Source of the DNA: Desulfobulbaceae bacterium
GTDB lineage: Bacteria > Desulfobacterota > Desulfobulbia > Desulfobulbales > Desulfobulbaceae
Reading direction: 5' to 3'
Assembly: GCA_003508005.1 (NCBI GenBank)
Contig: DNUE01000036.1
Location: 1 to 62,793 of the forward strand
Length of the DNA: 62,793 bases
In this document: piece after piece, positions 18,690 through 28,064 of the stretch
How the letters are laid out: every line of letters begins with the position of its first letter
Numbering within the stretch: position 1 is the stretch's first letter
Notes under the pieces: model-generated
The model's input: only the letters and a program-made list of their open reading frames with translations
Database searches by the model: none
Told to the model about the DNA's origin: nothing
Made by a program: the position numbers and the translations under genes

Positions 18690-21600
18690 TCATTCCTTGA
18701 AAATGACAGCGGGGAGGAACAGGTTCCAGGGGAAAAGCGGAACGGTGAACCTGCTGATCCTTGGCAGGGAAACAACCTGCTGGTTGTCCCTGGCGTAGAG
18801 GGCCACGTGATAGGTGCCCCGCTTAATAAACTGCCCGTAGCTCCCTTCGTACCTGCGCCTGCTCTCTGACCAAGTGAGTTCAACCGTCGGCAGGGGCGGG
18901 GCGTCCGGGGCGAGGGGATCGTAGCCTGGCGGGATGATTTCCGCCCAGACCCGGCTGACCGGGTTTGTTGAGACCGTTTTGGCCCAGAGAAGGGCCGACT
19001 TCGTGTTTCGCAGGACCCGGTCCGGAGAGGTGCAGGAGACAAAGGGCTTGAGTGGTGACTGAAAATTGTAGCCCCGGCCGACGACGGTCTCCCGGGCGCT
19101 GTCGGCGGCGGTGTTCGGCAGGCCGTCGCAGTTGCCGTCCAGCCAGGGGGTCTGGCCGAAACCGGCCATCATGTCGGACGCCTCTGTAAAGGCCCGGACC
19201 AGTTCGCCCTGTTCGTAGAGCGATTCCCAGAAGCGGTGGGAAAAGGAGGTGAGGCCGTTGTTGCCCAGGATCGACACCTGGCTGGCGGCGCTGGAGGTGA
19301 GGAGCGTCCGCTCGAAGCCCGCGCCCTGCTCCAGCTGCAGCGCATCCAGAAAGGAGCCGGAATAGCAGGCCTCGAGCACCCCCACCGCCCTCATCCCATG
19401 ATCTGCCTGCAGGTCGTCCAGCCAGCCGGCGAGCTTCCAGGCCGCCAGTTCCTCGTGGAGGGTGTCGGTATGCTTCATGACAAAGTTCTTGCTGCTGCCG
19501 TGCCCGACCAGGTAGAGGAGCAGGTCGTCGGCTCCAGTTGCCCAAGGCGATGTCAAAGTGCTCCTGAGTGCATTCAGGGTGGCGTCGCCGAAGACATCGG
19601 ACTGGCCGTCGCCATCGGCGTCGACAGGGACCGGACTGAGGTAGCGGATGTTCTCCCTTGGATAACCCTGGGCAACGAGGACGTTCCAGGCGTGGCTGGC
19701 GTTGACCAGGGTCTCGTCCCAGAGCTTGTTCGAGGGGTGCGGGCCGTAGCCGGCGACAATGACCGCCTTGGCTTCGGGCAGCTGATCCAGGAAGGTCACC
19801 GCCCCGGGAAGTTCCGACCCGCCCGTGCCGTCAAAGACCCTCAGCGTATAATCCCCGGCGAAATGCATTAGCAGGGTAGCCTTGATTTCAGCAGGATCGG
19901 AGACAGTGTGCGGCACAATCTGCTGAGGGGCAGCGATAGTACACAGACCACCCTCGCCGTCCGCGACATAAACTATGTCATCGACGACAGCGAGATCATA
20001 AACCCCGCCGAGAGTATCGATTGAGGCTAAAAAGGTTGGTTCTGCAGGATTATTGACATCGAAAAGATGTATACCCAGCAAATTCGCAGCTATGTAGGCA
20101 GTCTGCCCGACAACGGCAATATCCCAACCATTAGAGTAAGTTGTTGTACCCACAGAACTCCGCAAAAAGGGATGGGAGGGATCACTGATGTCGATCAGCT
20201 GGAAAAGCCCATTGTAACCGACAAGGTAGGCTATGTTGTCTGAAACGGTAAGCCCATAGTAGATTCCACCCGGTCTAATCGTTGAACGCATTGACGGAAA
20301 TGCCGGATTACTGACATCGACAATGCAGAGTCCAACCCACTCGTCTGCTAAATACGCCGTGCCGCCGCGGACAACCACATCACGGACAGCTGAAAGGCTT
20401 TGTCCATTTTGTGTGCGTGTTTCGATATAACCGAGTTTTGTTGGTTCCAGAGGATCAGCTACATCAATGATTTGCAGTCCCCCAAGATACGAGGCCAGGT
20501 AGGCGATATTGTTCACCACCTCCACTTTGAAGGCCCATGAACCTTCAACAGCAAAATTTGCAATCGAACCGATAATGAACGGATTGTTGCTGTCACTTAC
20601 ATCCACAACCTGAAGACCCTGTTTGTAAGCCGCCACGTAGGCAGTATTGCCGCTGACAGCAACATCCAGTGCATTGCCAGGGAGGGAAAGAGTACTCCTC
20701 AACACGGGCACTGCCGGATCGCTGATGTCGATGATATGCAGGCCCAAATCGTAATCAGCAATGTAGGCGGTGGTATTCACTACGGTAACCCCACGCGCAG
20801 AACCCGGCGGTGTTGGAAGCATGCCGATTGTCGACGAGCGGGTTATGTTCCCGATATCAGCAATTTCCAGGTTTCCGGCTGCGATATAGGCCAGATTGTT
20901 TTCCACGCTGACATCATAAGCCCTGTCATCTGTCTGGATGGAGCCTAAATAAACAGGCTTGGAAGTGTTACTGACATCAATAACCTGCAGTCCGGAGTTG
21001 CCAGCAGCCACATAGGCTGTATTGTCGACTACGACTACGCTTAGAGCATCGCCCGGGGTATCGGCTGAGCTTATAATTGCCGGCTGTTGGGGATTGCGGA
21101 CATCGATAATCTGCAGGCCGGCATCCCAATCCGCCACGTAAGCTGTCTGACCGACCAGTGCTACATCCATAGATAAAACCCCGGGTGTTTGAACAGAACC
21201 GAGCAGGACCGGTTCCGTTGGGTCGTGGACATCAAATACCAGGAGTCCGCTGCCAACACCGGTGGAAGAGTCATTGGTCACAAAGGCAGTGTGCCCACTG
21301 ACGGCGATGCCGGTGGCGCCACCGGGTAGAGTGTTGCTCCCGACAATTTTTGGATGCCTGGGATCCAACACATCGATGACCTGCAGACCACCGGTCCCGT
21401 TTGCCACATAGGCATAATGATTCTCAAAAGCGATGGCCTGCGGCTGAATAGGTAAAAGGACATTACCAAGGGGAATCGGATTGACCGGGTCACTGATGTC
21501 AAAAATCAACAAGCCGTGGCTTTCGGTAAGGACATAAGCCACTCCGCTGCGCACCGCGATCTCCATGCCATAGCTCGGCAGGTTGACGGTTTCCAAGAGT

Positions 21601-21947
21601 ACCGGATCTGTTGAAATGCGCACATCAATTATCTGGAGGGAATACTCGGCTGTGACATAAGCAATATTGCAGACGACAGCAACACTATGCATCGAGTAAA
21701 TAGTATCTGCAGAACCAAGTATCTGCAGCCTGTTGCCGCTGTCCGGAAAGATGACAACCCTGGTGTTTTCGTTCAATCCGGTTCCGTGTAGAGTGACTTC
21801 CAGTTCCTGTCCCGTTATGCCGACCGGTGGCTCAACGCTGGTAATGGCGGGAGCGGCGATGGAGGTGGCGGCAAGCAAGAAGAGGGGCAATGCATGAAGT
21901 ATGAGTCGAACAAACTGTTTGCCTGATAACTTGTTTGGTCGGATCAT
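18690..21947 (-). CDS. LVIVD-repeat propeller protein with C13-like caspase-fold peptidase (copy B)
   Basis: 1085 residues, exported (signal peptide to about 32). An IPT/TIG-like domain follows (SVEPPVGITGQELEVTLHG), then a dozen or so repeats of about 40 residues on the LVIVD plan (AYVA...GLQIIDVSNP...), which form a beta-propeller. The C-terminal third is a caspase-fold peptidase of the C13 type, with the catalytic dyad in LYLVGHGSS (His near 816) and LEACYSGSF (Cys near 859), then a beta-rich tail. It is probably a cell-surface or secreted protease. The peptidase part is almost identical at DNA level to that of the gene at 23054, whereas the propellers differ. Confidence 0.85.
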   Translation of the reverse strand: MIRPNKLSGKQFVRLILHALPLFLLAATSIAAPAITSVEPPVGITGQELEVTLHGTGLNENTRVVIFPDSGNRLQILGSADTIYSMHSVAVVCNIAYVTAEYSLQIIDVRISTDPVLLETVNLPSYGMEIAVRSGVAYVLTESHGLLIFDISDPVNPIPLGNVLLPIQPQAIAFENHYAYVANGTGGLQVIDVLDPRHPKIVGSNTLPGGATGIAVSGHTAFVTNDSSTGVGSGLLVFDVHDPTEPVLLGSVQTPGVLSMDVALVGQTAYVADWDAGLQIIDVRNPQQPAIISSADTPGDALSVVVVDNTAYVAAGNSGLQVIDVSNTSKPVYLGSIQTDDRAYDVSVENNLAYIAAGNLEIADIGNITRSSTIGMLPTPPGSARGVTVVNTTAYIADYDLGLHIIDISDPAVPVLRSTLSLPGNALDVAVSGNTAYVAAYKQGLQVVDVSDSNNPFIIGSIANFAVEGSWAFKVEVVNNIAYLASYLGGLQIIDVADPLEPTKLGYIETRTQNGQSLSAVRDVVVRGGTAYLADEWVGLCIVDVSNPAFPSMRSTIRPGGIYYGLTVSDNIAYLVGYNGLFQLIDISDPSHPFLRSSVGTTTYSNGWDIAVVGQTAYIAANLLGIHLFDVNNPAEPTFLASIDTLGGVYDLAVVDDIVYVADGEGGLCTIAAPQQIVPHTVSDPAEIKATLLMHFAGDYTLRVFDGTGGSELPGAVTFLDQLPEAKAVIVAGYGPHPSNKLWDETLVNASHAWNVLVAQGYPRENIRYLSPVPVDADGDGQSDVFGDATLNALRSTLTSPWATGADDLLLYLVGHGSSKNFVMKHTDTLHEELAAWKLAGWLDDLQADHGMRAVGVLEACYSGSFLDALQLEQGAGFERTLLTSSAASQVSILGNNGLTSFSHRFWESLYEQGELVRAFTEASDMMAGFGQTPWLDGNCDGLPNTAADSARETVVGRGYNFQSPLKPFVSCTSPDRVLRNTKSALLWAKTVSTNPVSRVWAEIIPPGYDPLAPDAPPLPTVELTWSESRRRYEGSYGQFIKRGTYHVALYARDNQQVVSLPRISRFTVPLFPWNLFLPAVIFKE
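18781..19527. repeat. Duplicated peptidase cassette, copy B
   Basis: 747 bases align without a gap to 23154-23900 (constant offset 4373), with only scattered single-base differences. A second block, 19606-19809, aligns to 23973-24176. It covers the catalytic domain and tail of the two LVIVD/C13 genes. Confidence 0.93.
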
Positions 21948-22023
21948 GTATTTTGCTCATCCAGGATGATATTTCAAGCCGCACCAGAGAGTTCAGAAAG
22001 TCGTCAGGCCATTCACGCAAAAA

Positions 22024-23049
22024 TTAGAGGCTGCCGTTCAGCAGGAGCATGAGAAAGGGGAGATTAATCTTTTCTAAGAAGATGGTGACGGTCGCCGGCG
22101 CGGAGCCTGCCCTGCCGTCCGAGGCATGATAGGTAAAGCTGTCGACAGTATCATTGCCGCCGTCATGGGTATAGCTGAAGGAGCCGTCTCTGCCCAGGTT
22201 CAGCACACCGTGCCTGACATTAGAATTCAGCACTGCCGTCAGGCTGTTGCCATCTCCATCAAAATCATTAGCAAGAACATTCCCGCTTACGGTTCCCCCC
22301 CTTGTTGTTTCAAAATTATCGTCTCTTGCCACCGGCCAGGTGTTCAATATTACATTCACATTTCCCGGCGCGCTGGCTGACACTGTTTTTGCATCATAAC
22401 CATTGGCCTGCACGGTTACACTGTAGTTTCCCGGCTCCAGGCAAAGGATAAACGAACCATTGGGCAGACTGATTCCTGATCCTTTGGCGCCGGTATCGGT
22501 AATGACACTGATTCGGGCCATCGCGACAGGAAGGGCTGATCCGTTTCGGATTGTGCCGGTCAGATACTCCGGAAGGGAAAAAAGGCCTGGGATGATCAAT
22601 TCAAGGCGGTAGCCGGTTTCGCTGCCGTAAGGTGAAGAAGCAACATGGCCGATTCGCGCAAAATAGATCCCTTCCTTGCCCTGCGGGCAGTGCCAGAGCA
22701 AAGTTTCATCACCGCCCGGTCCGTTCACATCGATTGGGGAAACAAGAAGGGATGTCCCGTCGGTGTCATAGAGTTCAATAAACGGATCAATTCCACTGCC
22801 TGCATTTGTTATTTCCACCTGATAATTGGTCGATTCAAGGGCAAAGAACATGATCCAGTCCTGGTCGTCGGCGGTATGCAGGTCATGTTTTTGAAAGGTC
22901 AGGTCATTGATGACAATGACACCCGCATCCAGGTAGGTATTGTCTTTTTCATACGCATCCTGGGCAAAAGCTGGACGAAGTGACAGGGATGAAACAAGGA
23001 GGAACAGGAGACATGCGTATTGCCAGCGGAGTGTCATGGAATCCCTCAT
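22024..23049 (-). CDS. Exported PPC / Ig-like domain protein
   Basis: 341 residues with a signal peptide (to about residue 29, RPAFAQ). Residues about 32-140 resemble a bacterial pre-peptidase C-terminal domain (DQDWIMFFALESTNYQVEI, FIELYDTDG). A carboxypeptidase-regulatory-like fold follows (LPNGSFILCLEPGNYSVTVQ), then a cadherin-like repeat (GGTVSGNVLANDFDGDGNS, VDSFTYHASDG) with calcium-type acidic loops. No catalytic domain is seen, so it is likely an accessory surface protein. It begins 4 bases after the stop of the upstream LVIVD/C13 gene and sits between the two copies. ATGs at 23049 and 23037 are both possible starts. Confidence 0.75.
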   Translation of the reverse strand: MRDSMTLRWQYACLLFLLVSSLSLRPAFAQDAYEKDNTYLDAGVIVINDLTFQKHDLHTADDQDWIMFFALESTNYQVEITNAGSGIDPFIELYDTDGTSLLVSPIDVNGPGGDETLLWHCPQGKEGIYFARIGHVASSPYGSETGYRLELIIPGLFSLPEYLTGTIRNGSALPVAMARISVITDTGAKGSGISLPNGSFILCLEPGNYSVTVQANGYDAKTVSASAPGNVNVILNTWPVARDDNFETTRGGTVSGNVLANDFDGDGNSLTAVLNSNVRHGVLNLGRDGSFSYTHDGGNDTVDSFTYHASDGRAGSAPATVTIFLEKINLPFLMLLLNGSL

Positions 23050-23053
23050 CGTT

Positions 23054-26000
23054 TTACAAGCCGTTTTTGTTTCCGGTAATCGCGGGGAGGAAAAGGTTCC
23101 AGGAAAAAAGAGGAACGGTGATCTTTGCTACTCGCGGCAGGGAAACGACCTGCTGGTCGTCCCTGGCGTAGAGGGCCACGTGATAGGTGCCCCGCTTAAT
23201 AAACTGCCCGTAGCTCCCTTCGTACCTGCGCCTGCTCTCTGACCAGCTGAGTTCAACCGTCGGCAGGGGCGGGGCGTTCGGGGCGAGGGGATCGTAGCCC
23301 GGCGGGATGATTTCCGCCCAGACCCGGCTGAGCGGGTTTGTTGAGACCGTTTTGGCCCAGAGAAGGGCCGACTTCGTGTTTCGCAGGACCCGGTCCGGGG
23401 AGGTGCAGGAGACAAAGGGCTTGAGGGGTGATTGAAAATTGTAGCCGCGGCCGACGACGGTCTCCCGGACGCTGTCGGCGGCAGTGTTCGGCAGGCCGTC
23501 GCAGTTGCCGTCCAGCCAGGGAGTCTGGCCGAAACCGGCCATCAGCTCTGACGCCTCCGTAAAGGCCCGGACCAGTTCCCCCTGTTCGTAGAGCGATTCC
23601 CAGAAGCGGTGGGAAAAGGAGGTGCAACCGTTGTTGCCCAGGATCGACACCTGGCTGGCGGCGCTGGAGGTGAGGAGCGTCCGCTCGAAGCCTGCGCCCT
23701 GCTCCAGCTGCAGCGCATCCAGAAAGGAGCCGGAATAGCAGGCCTCGAGCACCCCCACCGCCCTCATCCCATGATCTGCCTGCAGGTCGTCCAGCCAGCC
23801 GGCGAGCTTCCAGGACGCCAGTTCCTCGTGGAGGGTGTCGGTATGCTTCATGACAAAGTTCTTGCTGCTGCCGTGCCCGACCAGGTAGAGGAGCAGGTCG
23901 TTGGCATCGGCAGCCCAGTTCAGGGCGCTCTGGAGTTGCGCCAGGGTGGCATCGCCATCGACGTCGGGCGTGCCGTCGCCATCGGCGTCGACAGGGACCG
24001 AGCTGAGATAGCGGATATTCTCCCGCGGATAGCCCTGGGCAGCGAGGACGTTCCAGGCGTGGTTGGCGTTGACCAGGGTTTCGTCCCAGAGCTTGTTCGA
24101 GGGGTGCGGGCCGTAGCCGGCGACAATGACCGCCTTGGCTTCGGGCAGCTGATCCAGGAAGGTCACCGCCCCGGGCAGTTCTGCGCTGCCGGTAGCATCA
24201 AACACCTTGATGGTATAATCGCCCTTGAAATCTCCGGGAAGGGCGGCGGTCATCAGGTCACCGGCCACTGAATCAGGAAGAATCTCCCTGGGGGCGGCGA
24301 GAATACATAAACCGGCATAGGTATCTGCAACAAAAACTGCATTACCGGCAACGCTCAGATCATATGCAAAATCAATGGTGGGAATCGTGGCTAAAACGAT
24401 TGGTTCATCAGGATTACTTACGTCCACTGCCAGTACCCCCTGCAAAGCTGAAGCTATATACGCAGTTTGCCCGACCAGGTAAACCTCGTAACCAGCGGTG
24501 AATTCAGCGCCCAAATTGCCTCGCAGGAAAGGAGCAGTGGGATTGCTGATGTCTACGATCTGGAGTCCCCCGGTTTCCATCGCAAGGTAAGCGAAATTTC
24601 CGGCAACGGCGACATCCATGGTTTTTCCGCCGGTCGGCGGCGTAATTATTCGGGGCTCCGCATCTGGGTCACTGACGTCAATTATCACAAGACCAGCCCC
24701 CTCATCCGCCACATAGGCCGTGCTGTTGACGATAACGACGCCCCGGGCCGCTAGTGGCGAGGCATAGGTATCCCAGGAGCCAATGATCGGATCCTCAGGA
24801 GGTGGATCCTCAGGAGGTGGATCCGGAGGAATTTTTGTTATGTCGACCAACTGCAGGCCATTTTCATATGCTGCCACATAGGCGTGCGTGCCGATTACCG
24901 CCACTTCCCAGTCGCCGAGCGAACCATCTCCAATCTGAGCCCAGCCCATGCGTAAAGGATGCTCGCTGTCGCTGACATCGATGGTTCGCAAACCCCAACT
25001 ATGAGCCACATAGGCAATATTGTCCCGGATAACGACGTCCAAAGGCCAACCCTGAACAGGAGCATCAATGGAACTCGGGACAGTGGCAATAAGCTGGGGT
25101 TGGTCGGGGTTGCTGATGTCATACAGTTGAAGACCGTCCGAAGCTGCGATGTAAGCAGTTGTGTTGGTCACGGTCAACCCTTCCGTCAAGCCAGCTGAAG
25201 GAACCGAGCTGATAATCGAAGAACGGTTTAAGCGTCCCACATCAACGATCTCCATACCGCCAGCCGATTCCGCCAAATAGGCCAGACCGTTTGCGTAAAC
25301 GACATCCATTGCATATTGTTGACTTATCGAGCCCAAAAGAATGGGGTTGCCCGGGACGCTGAGATCAATGACATACAGGCCGAAGTCCAACGCGGCAATA
25401 TAGGCCCTTTCGCCGCTCACATCTATTTTTAGAGGAAGGCCCGCTGTATATAGGGAGCCGATGATATCGATAACCGGATTTGGATCAGAAAGCTTAGTCA
25501 AGTTGATGACCTGCAAGCCGAACAAGCCGCTTTCTGTCGCACTCAAGACATAAGCTGTTTGGCCGAGAACGAACACGTCCATGGCAAGGGGAAATTTCCC
25601 CATTGGGAAAGAAACTTTCAACACTGGAACTGCCGGATTACTGATATCAAACACCTGCAGGCCAAATTCTAAGACGGAAACATACGCCCACTGCCCACTG
25701 ACGGACACCCCGGAGGCAGCGCCGGAGGTCGCCACATGGCCGGCAACTGAGGGATGGCGGGGGTCGGCAACATTGATGACGTACAGGCCGGCTGAGCCTA
25801 CTGCCGCGTAGGCATACTGGCCGGCAAGGAAGATACCGTAGTGGATCAGCGAACCGTTCGGAAGGGCCACCTGGCCGAGCTTGACCGGGAGGAAGGGATC
25901 GGTGACATCAAAAATATATAGGCCATGCTGCTCGGTAAGGACATAGGCGAGGCTGTTGCGCACGGCGATCGCCATGCCGAAGCTTGGCAAGGCCGTGGTG

Positions 26001-26404
26001 CTCCTGAGAACCGGGTCGGATGTAATGGCCACATCGACAATCTTCAGGGATGACCCTGCCGTGATATAGGCGGTGTTGCACTCGACGGCAACATTTCTTG
26101 CATCCACCGTTTTCGCGGAACCCAGAATCTTCATCCTTTTGCCGCTGTCGGGATAGAAGAGGACCCGGGAGTTTTCGTCAAATCCGGAACCGTGAAGGTC
26201 AACTTCCAGGTTTTGGCCCACCTGGCCGACGGCCGGCTCGACACCAGTAAGGGTAGGGGCGGCAAAGGATATGCCAGAGAGGATGGAAAGCGCCCAGGAA
26301 AGAATGATCGACAGAACGAACACCTTGCCTGGGGTAGGACCGAGTCGCTTCATATCCTGCGCGTCGCAGGAGATGCCCTGAGTCGGATTGCTTTGTTCCG
26401 TCAT
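23054..26404 (-). CDS. LVIVD-repeat propeller protein with C13-like caspase-fold peptidase (copy A)
   Basis: 1116 residues; same plan as copy B: export signal, IPT/TIG-like domain (GVEPAVGQVGQNLEVDLHG), LVIVD propeller repeats, then the peptidase with LYLVGHGSS (His near 844) and LEACYSGSF (Cys near 887). The propeller has a short Pro-Asp-Glu-rich insertion (PPPEDPPPEDP) not found in copy B. AGGAG precedes the ATG at 26404; a start at 26353 (MKRLGP) would give a more ordinary signal peptide. First gene of a probable five-gene minus-strand operon ending with the MFS gene. Substrate unknown. Confidence 0.85.
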   Translation of the reverse strand: MTEQSNPTQGISCDAQDMKRLGPTPGKVFVLSIILSWALSILSGISFAAPTLTGVEPAVGQVGQNLEVDLHGSGFDENSRVLFYPDSGKRMKILGSAKTVDARNVAVECNTAYITAGSSLKIVDVAITSDPVLRSTTALPSFGMAIAVRNSLAYVLTEQHGLYIFDVTDPFLPVKLGQVALPNGSLIHYGIFLAGQYAYAAVGSAGLYVINVADPRHPSVAGHVATSGAASGVSVSGQWAYVSVLEFGLQVFDISNPAVPVLKVSFPMGKFPLAMDVFVLGQTAYVLSATESGLFGLQVINLTKLSDPNPVIDIIGSLYTAGLPLKIDVSGERAYIAALDFGLYVIDLSVPGNPILLGSISQQYAMDVVYANGLAYLAESAGGMEIVDVGRLNRSSIISSVPSAGLTEGLTVTNTTAYIAASDGLQLYDISNPDQPQLIATVPSSIDAPVQGWPLDVVIRDNIAYVAHSWGLRTIDVSDSEHPLRMGWAQIGDGSLGDWEVAVIGTHAYVAAYENGLQLVDITKIPPDPPPEDPPPEDPIIGSWDTYASPLAARGVVIVNSTAYVADEGAGLVIIDVSDPDAEPRIITPPTGGKTMDVAVAGNFAYLAMETGGLQIVDISNPTAPFLRGNLGAEFTAGYEVYLVGQTAYIASALQGVLAVDVSNPDEPIVLATIPTIDFAYDLSVAGNAVFVADTYAGLCILAAPREILPDSVAGDLMTAALPGDFKGDYTIKVFDATGSAELPGAVTFLDQLPEAKAVIVAGYGPHPSNKLWDETLVNANHAWNVLAAQGYPRENIRYLSSVPVDADGDGTPDVDGDATLAQLQSALNWAADANDLLLYLVGHGSSKNFVMKHTDTLHEELASWKLAGWLDDLQADHGMRAVGVLEACYSGSFLDALQLEQGAGFERTLLTSSAASQVSILGNNGCTSFSHRFWESLYEQGELVRAFTEASELMAGFGQTPWLDGNCDGLPNTAADSVRETVVGRGYNFQSPLKPFVSCTSPDRVLRNTKSALLWAKTVSTNPLSRVWAEIIPPGYDPLAPNAPPLPTVELSWSESRRRYEGSYGQFIKRGTYHVALYARDDQQVVSLPRVAKITVPLFSWNLFLPAITGNKNGL
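23154..23900. repeat. Duplicated peptidase cassette, copy A
   Basis: Partner of 18781-19527; near-identical and ungapped over 747 bases, with a second block at 23973-24176. Identity drops sharply where the propeller begins. Confidence 0.93.
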
Positions 26405-26558
26405 ATTTCTCCTGCCAGGCGATTTCGTGCCGCCATGGGCAATGGATGGTTTGGATAAACTTCGCCAAATACTTCCTTCTTTTTCAATTATACAATTGGC
26501 GAAAAAAGAAAGTCAAACACGGACGATGATGAGGTGGGGAGCATTTGGGGGAAATACA

Positions 26559-26604
26559 ATAATTGGATATATGTTCACATCTCTCTCTGTGCTATAATTG
26601 GATA
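26559..26604. promoter_or_regulatory. Direct repeats in the divergent promoter region
   Basis: ATAATTGGATA occurs at 26559-26569 and 26594-26604, 35 bp apart, in the 301-base AT-rich gap between the divergent LVIVD/C13 gene (minus) and FadL-like gene (plus). The second copy overlaps a TATAAT (26593-26598). A palindrome-like CAATTATACAATTG lies nearby. They may be operator sites coordinating both transcripts; no protein is known. Confidence 0.4.
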
Positions 26605-26705
26605 CAAATATGCGGGAGGTGCACCGCCCTGAAGGGCCAAAATTCATTGCACGGGCTGATTCTTGCTGCCCGTAGAATCATTACTTGGGATTGGGGGAAG
26701 AGCGA

Positions 26706-28049
26706 ATGAAGATCGGGACTGGACGGTTGGTTGTCGTTTTTGTTCTGGGGAGTGTACTCGTCCTCTGCGATCTGCCCGGCGAGGCCGGGGCCCAGGAAAT
26801 CGAGTTCGCCTCGTCGCCGAATCCGGTCGGGTCCGGAGCCCGGGCGCTGGGCATGGGCGGCGCCTTCATCGCCATGGCCGATGACGCGACCGCCGCGTCC
26901 TGGAACCCCGGGGGGCTCATTCAACTCGAACGGCCGGAGGTGTCGGTGGTCGGGGCCTGGTTCCACCGGACCGAGGACAACACCTTTGGCGGCCATCCTG
27001 AGTCCGACGGCAGCCAGTCCGTCTCGGATGGAAGCCTGAACTATCTCAGTGCCGCATATCCGTTCACCATGTTTGACCGGAACATGATCGTCGCCTTGAC
27101 CTATCAGCATCTGTATGATTTCAACCGTTCCTGGCAGTTCGATTACCATTACCTCAACCGGGAAAGCGACCTGTTCCTAGATCTCGACGTTGATTACCAG
27201 CAGGACGGCGGACTGTCCGCTCTCGGCCTTTCCTACGCCGTCCAGGTTATTCCGGCCCTCTCGTTGGGAGTGACCGTGAATATCTGGGACGACGGCCTCG
27301 GCGGCAACAGCTGGACGCAGGATGCCTCCCTTTCCGGTTACAGCCGGTTTGGGCCGTATTTCCTGGGCGAAAGTTACCGCAGGGTCGATGAGTACACCTT
27401 TGACGGCATCAATTTCAACGTCGGCTTTCTCTGGCGGATTTCCGAGTCCCTTACCCTGGGCGGCGTGTTCAAGACGCCGTTCACCGCCGACATCGAGCAT
27501 GAGGCATCTCTGGACCGGCGAACTGTCCTGCTCGGCACTTTTTGGCCATCCGTGCAGGACGACAGCGAACGCGGGAAGTATGATGAAGAGATGGATATGC
27601 CCGCATCCTACGGCATCGGGGTCGCCTACCGCTTTTCCGACCAGCTGACGGCGTCGTTTGATCTCTATCGGACCGAATGGGGCGACATGATCTACACCGA
27701 CGCCAAAGGCCGGAAATTCTCGGCCATCAGTTCCGTGGACGAGGACAGGTCGGACATCGATGCCACGGTCCAGGCCCGGGCAGGGGTGGAGTACCTGCTC
27801 ATCCGCCCCAAGTATTTGATTCCCCTGCGTGCCGGCATTTTTTACGATCCGGCCCCTGCCGAGGAAAGCAGTGACAATTTGTATGGGATAGCCTTGGGGA
27901 CTGGGTTCGCCATGGGCTGGTACATTGTTGATGTGGGCTACCAGTACCGGTTCGGCAGCGACGTGGGCTCAGCGATCTTCAAGACCGGCGAGCTGGCGCA
28001 GGATGTGGAAGAGCACACCCTGTACGCTTCGCTGATCGTCCATTTCTGA
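26706..28049 (+). CDS. OmpP1/FadL-like outer-membrane beta-barrel protein
   Basis: 447 residues with a signal peptide (to about residue 30). The mature start SSPNPVGSGARALGMGGAFI, continuing ADDATAASWNPGGL, is the plug-domain signature of the OmpP1/FadL/TodX family, which takes up hydrophobic compounds. Alternating hydrophobic strands continue to an aromatic end (ASLIVHF), as expected of a porin. The start at 26706 is chosen over 26685 because GGGGAAGAG precedes it and it gives a clean signal peptide. A paralogue with the same opening lies at 32249. The ligand is unknown. Confidence 0.85.
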   Translation: MKIGTGRLVVVFVLGSVLVLCDLPGEAGAQEIEFASSPNPVGSGARALGMGGAFIAMADDATAASWNPGGLIQLERPEVSVVGAWFHRTEDNTFGGHPESDGSQSVSDGSLNYLSAAYPFTMFDRNMIVALTYQHLYDFNRSWQFDYHYLNRESDLFLDLDVDYQQDGGLSALGLSYAVQVIPALSLGVTVNIWDDGLGGNSWTQDASLSGYSRFGPYFLGESYRRVDEYTFDGINFNVGFLWRISESLTLGGVFKTPFTADIEHEASLDRRTVLLGTFWPSVQDDSERGKYDEEMDMPASYGIGVAYRFSDQLTASFDLYRTEWGDMIYTDAKGRKFSAISSVDEDRSDIDATVQARAGVEYLLIRPKYLIPLRAGIFYDPAPAEESSDNLYGIALGTGFAMGWYIVDVGYQYRFGSDVGSAIFKTGELAQDVEEHTLYASLIVHF

Positions 28050-28064
28050 TCTGCTGCGCCCCGT

